This document shows positions 10,524-22,563 of a stretch of 64,000 nt of DNA, one piece after another (the first letter of the stretch is position 1; each line of letters starts with the position of its first letter). Made by a program: the position numbers and the translations under genes. The stretch comes from Epiperipatus broadwayi (taxonomy: Eukaryota > Onychophora > Udeonychophora > Euonychophora > Peripatidae). The stretch is from positions 12,282,864 through 12,346,863 of the forward strand of contig JAQFVV010000012.1 in the NCBI GenBank assembly GCA_028023455.1, in the 5' to 3' direction. The notes beneath the pieces are model-generated. The model was not told the DNA's origin. It saw only the letters and a list, made by a program, of their open reading frames with translations, and did no database searches.

Positions 10524-12699
10524 GATTATTTATCTTTTCAACATATGTGTTCAAGTGTATCAGTGTTATGAGATAGTGTGGAGAGTGGTGGGTCATGTAA
10601 AAGTCTGTGCTCATATACCCTATATATTACATTTATAGACACAGGTATATAATAAGCCTGTATGTTTCAGTTATTACATAAATACTCTAGCAACTTTAGT
10701 GTGTAATTAGAAAACCAATGATAATGATGAATGACAATCTTATGATTAAAAGGAAAAAAAATATGAAAACTAAATTTAATAGTTAAAAAAATCTAGCCAT
10801 TTATTTACATTTAAGTGATATCATAACATTGATAAAATCAAGAACATACTTAGTTTTCTTTCTTTGATATGTTAAATTTATTACAATTTATAAATTATAA
10901 GCAGATCAATCTTTTTAGGATCCAAGCAGTATTTTCATATATTCTAAAAGCATAAATCATAATAAGGATTATAAAGAAACAAATTACAATTATTTAATAT
11001 TAAAATAAAGAAAGTAATTTAAATAATAATTAATATGCATATTTTGCAGGTCAAAGATTTTTTAACAACTAATATCTATTCAAATACATCTAACTTAAAA
11101 TGTGTCAAAACTTCAAAGTGAACTAATTAAAATTAATAAGTGATTGACTTAATCTATGAAGAGACTATTTTCTCTGGAAAATCTTAAAGAAAATACATAA
11201 ATAAAATTTATAATAAAAATATTAATTATTAAAATAATATGTTTTTTTCTTTCTTTTTATTTATTTATCATCTAAACTTAAAAATCATTTTGTTTTTCTA
11301 TTTGATCTTATGTTGACCTTAGTGAAGAATTAAAAGAAAAGTGATAAATATGACAAAGAAGTTTCATTCAGATAAGATCTGAAAGTTTTTAAAATAAATA
11401 GTCTATTATAATTATGCAAAGAGAATTGATGATTCTTAGAAATGGGTATGATGTGTGATCTAATTTAATTGCTGATATTTTTTCTCTGAATATCTGGAGT
11501 TGTAGCTTTTCTGGTGATTTGTTTTAAGGAGATAGATTTTTTTAACATACCTTTTTAATTTTATTTTATCATTATGTCTTTAGTAGAACTTAATCAAATA
11601 AGGGACCAGATCAAGGCTTTTAAAGCCCCATTGGACTATTTTATTTAGCCAATCATCTTGGATGTTGACCTCATTATTCTTGATAATTTTAAAAATCCTT
11701 TATAAGAAAATTGATTTCTATCTTGAAAGTTAATTGACAAGTAACCAAAGTTTTCTTTGAATGGTAAACATTCTCCTTCCATAAAATTTTTAAATTTCCA
11801 TAGTTTCTCTTGAGTAATTAGCTTATAGAAATTATGCAATGTTAAAAAAAAGTTCATTGTTCTCTTCAGATATCCCCCACACACACACACACACACATCT
11901 TATATTTGTTGTTGAACAACATTGCATTCAAGCAAGATTTAAAATAACTTAACATAAATAATAAAAAATAAATAATTTTTATATTAATTTATTAAATTTT
12001 AATATAGTATCTCCATTATTATTATTATCATTATTTCATTTTTTTAAATAAACATTCATGGGCACACATTCCTTTACTAATATTATAACTATAATAACTC
12101 TCAATAAAAGTAAATCTATTATTTCAATTATCCATTTAATTTTTTATTTAAACAACTTTACACTTAAATGCAAATAAAAGATTTTAATTTTAACAACTTT
12201 CTAAAATTAAATAGTGTGAAACAGAAAAAAAATATAAAATAGATACAACCGATTTTATTTTTAAAATTCAATCTGTGATAGCAGCCATATATGTCTAAAA
12301 ATGAACCTCCCTCTTATGAAAATGATTTTTTTATTAAGTTAATAAAATGGATCATACTAGGAAATAATATTTATCAAAGAATATTATTTTACAGGATCAA
12401 ATTATCCCACTATAAGTCGATTATTTTTTTAACTACTAGCATTAATTATACACTATTTTGTCTATTCTTTCTGATTTATAAAAAAACAAATCTCTAAACT
12501 ACATCATTTTTGCATGATGATTTAACAAACATTAACTTTCAAATTACAATGCCTTATTAATAATTATTACAGTTATATATTTACAGCTTATTTCTTAAAG
12601 GCAAGACTGCATGCATTAACAAATATATTCTTATATATATATATACACACAAACACCATTAATAATTAATATATAAAATAAGAGTTTAAGCAAATATCA

Positions 12700-13720
12700 T
12701 TAGTTTTCTAGATACATGAGCTTCAAACTTGACACATTATAATTTTTTTAACCCATCAGGCATATATATTATATATGCATTTTCCTTCATTTTTCTACAT
12801 ATCTGATAAGGTCTTTCAAAAAGATTTTTTATCTTATATTGATGTTCCTACAGATGATTAACATGAAGAATATGAATTAAAACTGAATCTCCAATCTTAA
12901 ACTGACTTGGTCATTGTGACCCTAGTGAGCTACAGTTCTCACACATCTTTATTAGATTTTCTTTAGCCCTTTTTAAATCAGCATTATGTCTATTTCTTCC
13001 TGAGTATTAGATAAAGGAGTCTTGATCAGTACAGATTTGTCATAACTAAAGTGTAGGTATAAACAGGTGGAAATAGTAGACTCATTTCATGTCATATATT
13101 GTACTACCTGTTTTAATTGATGCACCCAGCCACAATAGTTCCCTTAAAGATATATCATAAATAACCTACCTAGCTCCCTCATGACTCACATGGACTAGAT
13201 TGGGGATTTTGAATATAGATCAGAATGTGTTTAATATTTAGAATTTTCAACTAATCTCTCCATTCTGAAGAAAAAAGCAAGGTTACATGATCAGTAAAAA
13301 TAGATTCAGGTTTTTCAATTAATAGAAATTGAGAATTTTATAAGCCTTTAATCACATTATGGGCACTAGATTTTTGTATGAAATATGGAGATACATATTT
13401 AGAAAAAATATCATTGGTGACAAACAGAAATTTGTAAGAGTGTAAGTTGGTAGAAGCCCATAGGAATCAATCACTAAAATTTCATTTGGCCTATTTAGCA
13501 AAATAGACTATAATTTATCAGTATCAGACATTTTAAAAATATAATTTTCAAACTTACTTTACATGATTGCAATTGGATTAATATAGTTGCATGCATCCAA
13601 GGCCAGTAAAACACCTGTAGCATAGCAGCTGTGTACTACATGCTCCACTTTCGTAGGTCATTAATGCCCATATAAACAGTGCACATAAATTAATCTTCTC
13701 CTCAGATGAGTAGGAATGCT
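12700..13720 (-). pseudogene. Gypsy integrase, decayed
   Basis: Minus-strand pieces include HVVHSCYATGVLLALDACNY (degenerate zinc-binding region), then RPNEILVIDSYGLLPT, the start of the DDE core with its first catalytic Asp. Near the end are FKIGDSVLIHILHV and KNLFERPYQICRKMKENAY followed by YMPDGLKKL, an SH3-like/GPY-F-type C-terminal module. The zinc finger histidines and the remaining DDE residues could not be traced through the frameshifts. Confidence 0.75.
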
Positions 13721-14039
13721 GACTTTCCATGATTTATTATCATTTTCATCAACTTTGTACATTAATAAGTTATTCAATAATTTATAGCGCAATTGAATCA
13801 CTAATTTCTACAAACTCTGAATTTTTTTTATTAAACATTAGGATTTTCTAATTGAAGATTATTGAGAATTTCCAAATTATTTTTAGCTGAATTCTCTATT
13901 ACTAATAAAATCACAGTAAGGAATAATTTTTCAATGTTTATATGTTAGTTTTCAAATTTAACCAGGTTTCTGCTAAGAATGTCAGGATCTATATTATTTT
14001 TATCATAACATTATTGCACTCTATAATTAAAGTATTATA

Positions 14040-14462
14040 AAAGTAGACCTGATTTCACCAAACATTCTTTATTTAAGTAGGTATGATTCAAAAACTCAAA
14101 GACTTTATGGTCTGTAAATACAATAATTTGCAATCCAACAAAAATTTGTTTTAGTTTTATAAAGACCCATATAACTGCCAGAGCTTCTCTCTTCTCTCAA
14201 GGAGGAATCAACTCTGCACCCTTTAAATAACAGTTTAAAATATATAAACTTGGGGTCTTTGTTTATTATTTATTTGGAACAATGCAATTCCCAATCCATA
14301 GCCACTACTATCCATCTGTGCACAAAATGATTGGTTAAAATCACTGTAATACAATATTATTTTATTTAAAAACTTAGATTTAATGAGACTGAACTTATCC
14401 ACATGACCCTGGAGCCATTTGCATCTCTCTTTCTTTTTTAATAATTGGGATAAGTGAACCAT
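14040..14462 (-). pseudogene. Gypsy thumb/connection and RNase H region
   Basis: Frames read LSQLLKKKERCKW, QMDSSGYGLGIALFQ, EKREALAVIWVFIKLKQIFV and IIVFTDHKVFEFLNHTYLN. This is the gypsy tether plus RNase H domain, including the D of 'TD/MDSSGYGLG', the E of 'EKREALAV' and the D of 'FTDHK'. Farther on, DPDILSRN matches the 'DxLSR' end of RNase H. Stops are present between the blocks. Confidence 0.8.
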
Positions 14463-14469
14463 GTCAAAA

Positions 14470-15148
14470 GCAAAATTTTTATAAAATCCATGTAGAAATT
14501 ACATAGGCCAAGAAAAGAGCAGAGTTGTTTTCTACTTTCAGGCACTGGAAAGTTTGAACAGTAGAAATCTTGTCTGGGTGAGGGTTTTATTCCTTCCATC
14601 GCCATAAGATGACCCCCCCCCCATTATTTCTTCTGTAGCAATGGTGATTTTTCTTAAATTGATCTTAATATTTTTATTGTCACATTCTTTGAAAAATATT
14701 TGCAAATGCTGCAAGGGTTCCATTATATTTTCTGATGCTATGACAATGTTGTCTACATACATGGTGATAATATTTTCAATTTCATCAGTCAAAATTCTGT
14801 CAAGACAACAAATCAAGCATGACCACTATTAACTAATCCAAAGGACATTCATTTAAAATATGCACGATTATCCTTTATATTTAAATGCAGTGTATATCTA
14901 ATCTCTTTTTAAACCATCCAATAACTGGTGGCCAGATCAATTGTAGTGATAATTTTCTTTCATCTAAATTTAGCCAATAGCTAGCTCTTGCATAGTATGT
15001 GGAACATGACACTCTGGGATTATCCTATGATTTAAGAATCAGGCATCCAAGCAGATACAAAACCATCCATCTTTTTTTCACTACCACTAATGAATTATTA
15101 AATAATGAAACAGAATTGCTTATAATACCCATTTTTACCATCTGTTTG
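14470..15148 (-). pseudogene. Gypsy reverse transcriptase core
   Basis: On the minus strand, MVKMGIISNS continues directly from the other side of the insertion. It is followed by NNSLVVVKKKDGWFCICLDA, IITTIDLATSYW, MSFGLVNSGHA and MYVDNIVIASENIMEPLQHL. These are the consecutive reverse transcriptase boxes of gypsy elements. The catalytic box normally reads YVDD but is YVDN here, and several stops interrupt the frame, so it is inactive. The open plus-strand frames at 14,641-14,832 and 14,999-15,184 are antisense. Confidence 0.85.
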
Positions 15149-15294
15149 AGATGTGATATGTTGGACTATTTCCATCAGTTATGAGTGAATGTTGAATGTA
15201 TCAAAAATTTTAAACTTTATTTAAACTTTCCAAATACATCAACTTGTTAGTAATAACACACAAATAGACAATACAGGTTAGTAATTACACAATG

Positions 15295-15328
15295 TTTCGA
15301 GTAGTATTATTTTCCACTCTTCTTCAAG
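15295..15328 (-). ncRNA. Degenerate hammerhead-like motif (family HH-3)
   Basis: Minus strand: CTTGAAGA (15,328-15,321), stem II GAGT (15,319-15,316) pairing with ACTC (15,302-15,299), GAAA (15,298-15,295), then CATTGTGTA, which can form a three-pair stem III (ACA/TGT). Relative to the CUGANGA consensus there is one extra T, and I find no convincing stem I. It is probably a relic of a Penelope/retrozyme-type hammerhead, inactive as it stands. Confidence 0.4.
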
Positions 15329-15362
15329 TGTTGCTGGCCTATATGCACAGTGACAATATTCA

Positions 15363-15437
15363 CTTAGAAGTTGAACTCGCACCATTAGATTCTTGAATAT
15401 TGAATTTAATGTAAACCCTCTACCAACTGAGCTATTC
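15363..15437 (-). repeat. tRNA-like segment inside the HH-3 element
   Basis: Minus strand: GAATAGCTCAGTTGGTAGAG has a perfect D-arm (GCTC...GAG) and A-box. About 45 bases downstream, GCGAGTTCAACTTC resembles a B-box. The spacing equals a tRNA body, but the anticodon and acceptor arms do not pair well. A further B-box-like phrase, GGTTCAAATCC, sits on the plus strand near 15,489. It suggests Pol III promoter sequence captured by a ribozyme-bearing element. Confidence 0.55.
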
Positions 15438-15512
15438 TGTCAAAGGCAACATATAGTAGAAATTTGATATATTTATATATGAGGGTTGGTTCAAATCCTC
15501 CTGAGTCCTCCA

Positions 15513-15682
<170 letters not shown>

Positions 15683-15734
15683 ATTTTTATTTTTTCCTAA
15701 GAGCAAGATTAATTAGACATTTACCATCTGTTTG

Positions 15735-16205
15735 TTTTGCTTATCAACTTCATTTTTATATTGATAGGGTATAGGATATGACTTACATTGGAATGGGTCT
15801 AAATTACTCAATTAGATTCGATAGTTATAGTCTTCAATAATACGAGGCTGCTTTGAAAATACAGTTTTATACTGACACAACAATTTATGTAAGGCACTTT
15901 TTGTGTCCACATTTAAATTAGCACATTTAATTAGCTTGAATTTTATGTCTAATTCAGTAGTGACTGCTTGTACACAGCTTAAATTCATTGACTGGGGATA
16001 AACACAATGATTAAAATTAAGTTTTTTATTTTGGCAGGTAATTTGTTTGCTAACATAATCAATGATACAACCATGCATATTCATAAAATCAGATCCTAGT
16101 ATCAACTCATGGATTAATCCAGTCATGATTAGAAATATGTTATATAGTTAAAACACTCAATTGGTTTAATTTGTATCTGCTGAGTAGTTAGTGAGGACTA
16201 ACTAC
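15735..16205 (-). pseudogene. Gypsy protease C terminus and start of reverse transcriptase
   Basis: Minus-strand frames encode GLIHELILGSDFMNMHGCIIDY, the C-terminal 'ILGxDF' portion of a retroviral-type aspartic protease. Then come LLCQYKTVFSKQPRIIEDYN, a stop, and SYPIPYQYKNEVDKQ, the N-terminal 'fingers' region of gypsy reverse transcriptases. The catalytic D-T/S-G of the protease lies beyond the recognisable end and is lost. The longest unbroken frame is 15,812-16,126. The coding region continues on the far side of the nested insertion. Confidence 0.85.
16184..16205. repeat. Perfect 9-base inverted repeat at gypsy boundary
   Basis: GTAGTTAGT and ACTAACTAC are separated by GAGG. The repeat lies exactly where recognisable gypsy coding similarity ends and a CpG-containing segment begins. 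It may be a junction product; no function is assigned. Confidence 0.6.
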
Positions 16206-18380
16206 TGCAATATATATTATAATGATCTGGATTTAGGAGCTTAACGTAATCTGCACTACAAGGGCGCCATCTAGGCATTTGAACCTAGAAAAATTTATAT
16301 AGTAGGCAGATACGTAAGTTCAAAAAAAAAATTTATTTATTTTATATTGGTTGATTCCGGTCATTAGCCCATTGTCACTAGCTCAGTGAAATAGCAGAGA
16401 TTTATATTTTATAAATTTTTATCTAAGAATTTTTTTTTTAAAGAATAAAATAAGCCACTGCCAATAATTATACACACAAACATTTATTAACACACATATA
16501 AATTTTGAATCATTTTAACATTACTTTTACTTTATAATTTTAACTTGATTTTAGAATTTGATTTTACATTTTAATTTTTATAAGTTTACATTTTAAATTT
16601 TATAAGTTCGCACAGATGGATTTATAAAATGTGTTTATAATGTTGAGTATAGATCGGTTACATAGATTACATGGTCAAAAACATTTCAAAATAAACATAA
16701 ACGATCAAAATATAAAATCATTGGTGGAATTGCAGAGGGAAATTTATAAGAAACCCAATAGCATTCATCATAAGATGCCGCAGAGACACCAATAACTTAA
16801 TATTCTAATCGAATATGAAAACCAACAAACATAAGTAACCGTTAACGAATCCATGTAAGCGTCTATACCCAACTTAATTTTAATACATTTTTATTTAGAG
16901 TGTCGAGTATGAATAGACTACACAGATTTGCATTTGAAAAAGAAAATATTCTATCCCTGTTTAACCTTAGGCCAAAAGTTCGCAGTCAAACCAGCGTCAA
17001 TTCATCTGATACATTGCTGTATTCAATGTAGCATGAAAATACAACAGCACAATATACTATACTGTCAGGAATGGACATATGAACAGTATAGTTAGAGAAG
17101 ACATTGACTCTTGTCCAATACAGGAATATTACATCTGTATGACAAGAAGAACAATAAAATAAAAACTCCATAGGAAGGGACCGCAGCCCTTTTTGCCGAC
17201 TTACAATCCCATCCATAGGCAAAAAAGTTTTGTGCAGCGTAAACAGCGATTCTGCCCATAGCGAACCTCATACTACATCTACTAATTACACCAATATATC
17301 CAATCCATTGACCTAATTCAACTATGAAACAAATAACCTAAGATTACCCTCCCCTAATATAACTTTACAAATCTATATAGCCATTCACGCCCAACTTAAG
17401 TTTAACATTTATATAATTAAGTCTACCAAAAAACAAAAAATCATAATAAAAACTTAAAAGAACAACCAAAAATAAATGGAAATGATTTTAAATAAAAAAA
17501 AATTACATCAAATAACATTATTAATATTAATTTACGTTGGTCAGATAGGATTCTATTTGTATTATTTACTAAAACATTTAGAATTTAGAGTTCTTATTGT
17601 TTTCAAATGAATATAAAGTTCTTACAATTTTTAACACGTCCAGCTTTATCCATTGCATGATATTTGAATGTGAATTCCCACACCATCCTAAAAGAATTGG
17701 TATTCTGTTTGCCATTTCATTTATTCATCCGGAGGTTTTTTACTTTAGTTGGTCCTCAATGTAGAAAATGATATTTCATTTTTTTTTCTTTAACAACTGA
17801 AGGAATTGAAAGTGCGTCTTTCAATACCTTCACCTCCAACTCCGCACTAACACATATTTGTCCTCTTGTAATAACTAACTAATAATTTCCAAACTTTTCC
17901 TTTTATATTAATTTTAAGGATTCAATGGACATTACGTCATCGATGATGATGATCCTTCCATTGAAGTCCGATTTCCCGATGGATTTCTCTCATTTGCTAT
18001 TAGTTTCTATTGTTTTCTTATCTGACCATTGCTTATACATTTAAATGCCCAAAGGCTAGTTCACTTTGACTAATTAAAATAATCATTTCCATTTTTCAAT
18101 AACATTAATTAATTTGTTTTCAAACTTAAAGATATATTTTTATCTCCAAATCTTTTTAAGTTTTTGTTTTTAAAATACCTTTTCTATTTTTAATAAAGTT
18201 TTATTTTAATAATTTTTTTCATCTGTGCAATTTTATATATATGAGTTTAGTATAGAATTTTAATTTTCAATTTTTAATTCTTAAAAAGGAAGTTTTATTT
18301 GCGAACTTTTATTCTTTTCATGTTTACTAATAAAAAACAATGTAATGTACGAATGCGCCCGTTACAATATATTTATTGAT
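16206..18380. other. CpG-containing segment with no recognised gene
   Basis: CpG is clearly commoner here than in the neighbouring transposon relics. A phrase near 16,850-16,897 (AATCCATGTAAGCGTCTATA...CCCAACTTAA) recurs diverged at 17,370-17,415, so part is an old internal duplication. A 33-base hairpin at 17,799-17,831 pairs GAAGGAATTGAAAG with CTTTCAATACCTTC around TGCGT, with one A-A mismatch. The 78-codon minus-strand frame at 16,986-17,222 matches no family I know. A short run near 17,940-18,000 (GTCATCGATGATGATGATCC) looks coding-like but has no sustained frame. It could be an unmethylated regulatory or exon-bearing region, or a younger unknown repeat. Confidence 0.35.
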
Positions 18381-20430
18381 TTTATATAGGATCTATAAAA
18401 TATAGATTAATAAAATTGATAAGAACCAGAAATTGTGAATAACAACAAATTGCAACTGTTATCAAAATAAATTTATAAAAATTTTAAATGAAATGAATTA
18501 CAAGAGGAAACACATAATTCGGAGAAAAAATAAATTAAAACCAATATAATTTATTTGTTATGAATAAATGATTATAGAATGAATGTGTATGTGTGGATAA
18601 ATAACTTGTACAAATTAATTAACAAAAATTTGATGTAAGTCATAATAAATAAAAAATAATTTAACTTCACATACAATATTTAATAATTTTAAGAATTAGA
18701 TAAATATAAAATTATATATATGACATATAGAGTATTACAGTTTTTTTATGAGGTATACATTAATATAATGAAGAAAAGTTTAGAAGAAAATTTTTTTTGT
18801 TAACATGATTAAAAAGAGAATAATATTTTATTGTCTCTTTTTAAACAGGCAAAAAAAAAAATCTTCATACACTTCTAAAAATCACCATATTTTATTATTA
18901 AGATATACTTCAATTTTTATTATCTTATTTATATTTTGAATGAATACAAATATATCCTAAAAATATAATTATTTTTCTAAAATAATGAGTATGGAAGGTC
19001 TGTTTATTTTTTTTCACATAGCTATATATGCCTACAGGATTTAAAACAATTCATCAATTAGTCATTCTTAATGTCACAATATTTCAAAGAAAAACTAGAG
19101 ACAATAATAGGTCTTCTATCTATTAATATTGCATTCAAGTAAACTATAATCTTCAGATGACTGAAATTATATACACAAGTATTCCAATATACTCCTCTTT
19201 ATCATAAATTTGTAACAGAATCGTCATGGTAAAATATAAATTTATTCATGCACATACATTGGCTTTAAATATTATATTAACATTTATAATGAAAAAAGTA
19301 ACTATGTAGATATCGAGTCAAAGAAAGCTTATTGAATGAATTGATGCCTTGTTATATCCCATCTCAAAATAAAAGAAGATTACAATAGACAATTATAAAT
19401 TCTTCAATAGCTTTTCATTGAGGAATAAATTTTTGTTGTCATTGCATTATTATTGATTTTTTTTATTTAATTAGTTATAATGAACTATTCTGCAGATTGT
19501 AATCATTTATTCATCTCAGATCAATAATAGTTAAAATATTATTTAATTGCTTTGATGAACAATTTTTTACAACTATTATATTAAATCTAATACAAAATTG
19601 TTTATATATATATATATATCAGATTAAACACTCAACTTGGTAAATATTTTGATTTAATTTTGATATCTATAAATAATCAGAATTCAATTATTTAAATAAT
19701 GTACATAAAATAATTGCTCTGCAATATAATATTTCTATAAGTTCTTAAAAATATGTACATATTAATTCACATAACAATCCATATATTTGAATATGATAAT
19801 TTATTCATTAGTTGTAATATTAGAAATAATAGAGATAAAGTTTTTTATATTAAATGCTTTTGTTGATATGCACTAAAAATGTTTGTTTCTTTAATCACAG
19901 TTGGGTTTTTTTAGATTTAACTTGAAATAAAAATATAAGGGGGGTTTATGTGCTCTAGAAATTAAGGTAATCCATTGTTATAAAAATATGGAATGATTTA
20001 ATTAATTTCTGGATTGCCCATGCTTTTACTTTAAATTAAATCTAAAAACTTCAATTGTGATTGAAAAAACATTTTTTTTGTGTGTTTTTAGTTCGCAGTC
20101 AATAAAAACACTTAATATAAAAAATCATCTCTATTATTTTTAAATTTTTAGTATTGGCAAAATAAATGAAAATGTAAAACTATATTGTTATTTATATGGA
20201 CTAAACACTTACAGTTGATACATATTTATCATTAGATATTTCTTATATAATTTAAAATGTATACATCTTATTTAGTATGTGTACATAATAGCACATTACT
20301 TTGAATTCAAGCCACATTTTTAATTTAAATTTTGAATATATAAAACTAGAGGCTGCCTTAAATTCAAAATGAATATTTTAATATGTCATTTCTGCTGATC
20401 TCAGATTTCCAACAACCATGTCTTTATTTT
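18381..20430. other. AT-rich stretch, no gene recognised
   Basis: Dominated by A/T runs and short TA repeats (for example 19,605-19,619). I found no reading frame above background, no transposon motif and no clear long repeat. Confidence 0.4.
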
Positions 20431-20439
20431 ACACTCTAT

Positions 20440-20875
20440 GCATGCACATAGTATTATGATCATACATAGCAGTTTATTTGTCCATTCACTTTTTCTTTTA
20501 ATTCCTATTTAAGTAAATAAACATTTTATTATTTTTCAATACCTATTTTAAACTATTTTTCTTTTTTTTTTCAATTTTAAAATCCTATTACACACATAGT
20601 ATTATGGTTGCTAATAGCAGTTTATTCAGAAGTTTTCCATTCACACTTTTCTTTTAGTTCCTATTTAAATAGAAAATACATATTATAAAAACATATCTAT
20701 ATTTTTCTCCAATTTTAAAATATTAGTGCATGCAGAGTACTATGAGCATTGATAGCAGTTTATTAAGAAATTTCCATTTGCATATATTTTTAGATTTTAT
20801 ATAAGTAAATAAAAATGTTTATTATTTTTCAAATCATTTTTATATATTTTTTTCCAATTTTAAAATTCTACTGTG
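20440..20875. repeat. Tandem repeat, about 145-bp unit, three units
   Basis: The phrase CATAGTATTATGRT(C/T)...ATAGCAGTTTATT recurs near 20,445, 20,594 and 20,732 (the last as GAGTACTATGAGCATTGATAGC). Each is followed by TCCATT...TTTTCTTTTA and closes on CAATTTTAAAAT. The regular spacing supports a short tandem array, moderately diverged. Confidence 0.65.
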
Positions 20876-20899
20876 GCTTAAATTTGAGAGTGGCCTAAT

Positions 20900-22258
20900 T
20901 CTATGTAATATGCTAATATATGTGTATAAAAGTGATTAAAGATATGAAATATTTTTAAGTGAAAAGTGTTTAACATTTTTAGTTGATTAGAAATTTATTT
21001 TTAAAAAATGCTTACCAAAACTATATTGTAACTGAACTTCACTTAATACATATAATTTTATTTTAAATCAATTTTATACATATATATATATATCACTAGC
21101 AGTAAGTTAATATATATATTCTTTATGTATACATCATACTTAGTATGTGCACATAAATATACATGTATAAAAATCAGTATATAACTTCTTTGTTTAAAAT
21201 TGTTGACATTCAATCTTTTTATGTTAAAAAATATTATTAAATTAAAATAAATAGATCTTTATACCACCCTTTAGCAAATTAACAAATAAACAAACAAACA
21301 AACAAACAGCTTTTTCAACTTCAATAAAAGATTTAATATTTCAAAATGATGATGAGTACTAAGCTAACATTGTTAAAGAGATGTGTCATTCATTACTATT
21401 ATCTAATAGTAGATTGTGCCAAGAGAGGAGAGATAGTTCTTTATTTCATTTATTATTACTTTAAACATTACCTTCCAATATATTAATTATTTATTGATAA
21501 ATAACATATTTTATATGTGGAGAATCAATCTACTATAAGATATTTGATAATAAATATAAGTTTGTCTATATTACACTAATAAAAATGAAGCTATCTCATA
21601 GGATGGAAAGAAAAAAATCTGTGGAAGCTCTTTTTTGTTGTTGTTGAACAAATATCCCAATAGCCCATATTTGTAATTGTATAAGTCACATCTATATATA
21701 TGTACATCAATGCTTAAGGAATATAGTGTTAATAGCCCATGCATAAATGTATATTTAATAGAATATAGTTATAGTAATTGTACTTCTAAATATTAATTCA
21801 CTCTGGCAATTTAATAATATTAAAATATTTGTTATTTATTTACATAACAAACAGTAAAAAAAAATTGCCCTTCTACAATGCACATGAAGTATTCACATAG
21901 GAGCAGATAAATTGTAAAGTCATTACAAATTTATTTTCCAATATTATCAAACTTGATATGCCTGAAAAATATATAAGAATATACAATTTATTAATATTAT
22001 CACTTTTTTTCAGTGATATTTTTTTATTAATGAATAATAATAATAATGTTAGTAGTAATAGTAATAGTAACAGGTGTTTAAAGAAATTGATATTATCCTA
22101 ATAGTTAAAGAAATTTAATAATATTAAATAATTTTTTAAAGGCTATATTAAACAACCTCCATGCTTCCCCATTCTTTTTAAATTCATATAAATAAAGATT
22201 GGCCCAGATCATTATCTCCCATATACATTTCTATTATATGAAGAGTATTTATGTACAG
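20900..22258. other. AT-rich stretch with simple repeats
   Basis: It contains a (CAAA)n run at about 21,284-21,308 and an AAT/AGT trinucleotide run at about 22,033-22,070. No coding or transposon signal was recognised. Confidence 0.4.
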
Positions 22259-22563
22259 TAAATTGTTACATTTTTATTTACCATTGTCAAACTCACTCCA
22301 CTCACAACTATGACATCATCCATCTCAGATAAATACAATAATGATTATTACTAATCATTTTTTAAACTAGAGATTATCTCTAGCACAGATATAATCTCTA
22401 ATTTACAAAATGATTAGTAATAATCATTATACTAACTGAGAGTTAAAGTTTATATCTGTGCTAGAGATAATCTTTAGTTTAGAAAATGATTAATAATAAT
22501 CATTATTATAATTATCTGAGGTGGAGTGAGGTCGATAATGGTAAATGAAAATCTAACAATTTT
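22259..22563. mobile_element. Foldback element with a third internal copy
   Basis: The left part (22,259-22,395), starting AAATTGTTACATTTTTATTTA, is the inverted complement of the right part (22,448-22,563), ending GTAAATGAAAATCTAACAAT. Both carry TATCTGTGCTAGAGATAATC or its complement, CTCACTCCA, and ATGATTA..AATAATCATTAT. The middle (22,395-22,450) repeats the AAATGATTAGTAATAATCAT phrase once more. It is non-coding and MITE/foldback-like. No unambiguous target duplication found. Confidence 0.65.

Larger units (their letters stand above)
10035..10689. mobile_element. 629-bp foldback retroelement with two hammerhead ribozymes (family HH-2) and 13-bp target duplication
   Basis: Arms at 10,051-10,321 and 10,353-10,621 are near-perfect inverted copies (about 270 bases) around a 31-base spacer. 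A 55-base tail follows the right arm. The insertion (10,048-10,676) is flanked by an identical 13-base direct repeat, CATAAATACTCTA, at 10,035-10,047 and 10,677-10,689. The homologous place in repeat R1 copy B (near 44,890) lacks the insertion. Each arm carries a hammerhead ribozyme. There is no open frame: a non-autonomous element. The length of the duplication suggests target-primed retrotransposition rather than cut-and-paste. Confidence 0.8.
9880..12740. repeat. Long interspersed repeat R1, copy A
   Basis: This block aligns in the same orientation with 44,660-47,580. Shared landmarks include GCATGTGTGTATGTTTAATATCTCA (here near 9998, with differences), TATTTTGCAGGT with flanks near 11,040, AAGCCCCATTGGACTATTTT near 11,625, a (CA)n run at 11,878-11,897, ACAACTTTCTAAA near 12,195 and GCAT...ATGATTTA near 12,515. 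Copy A carries a foldback insertion that copy B lacks. It directly abuts the 3' end of the minus-strand gypsy pol, so it may be the element's 3' non-coding or LTR region. No second LTR was found on the other side. Confidence 0.6.
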
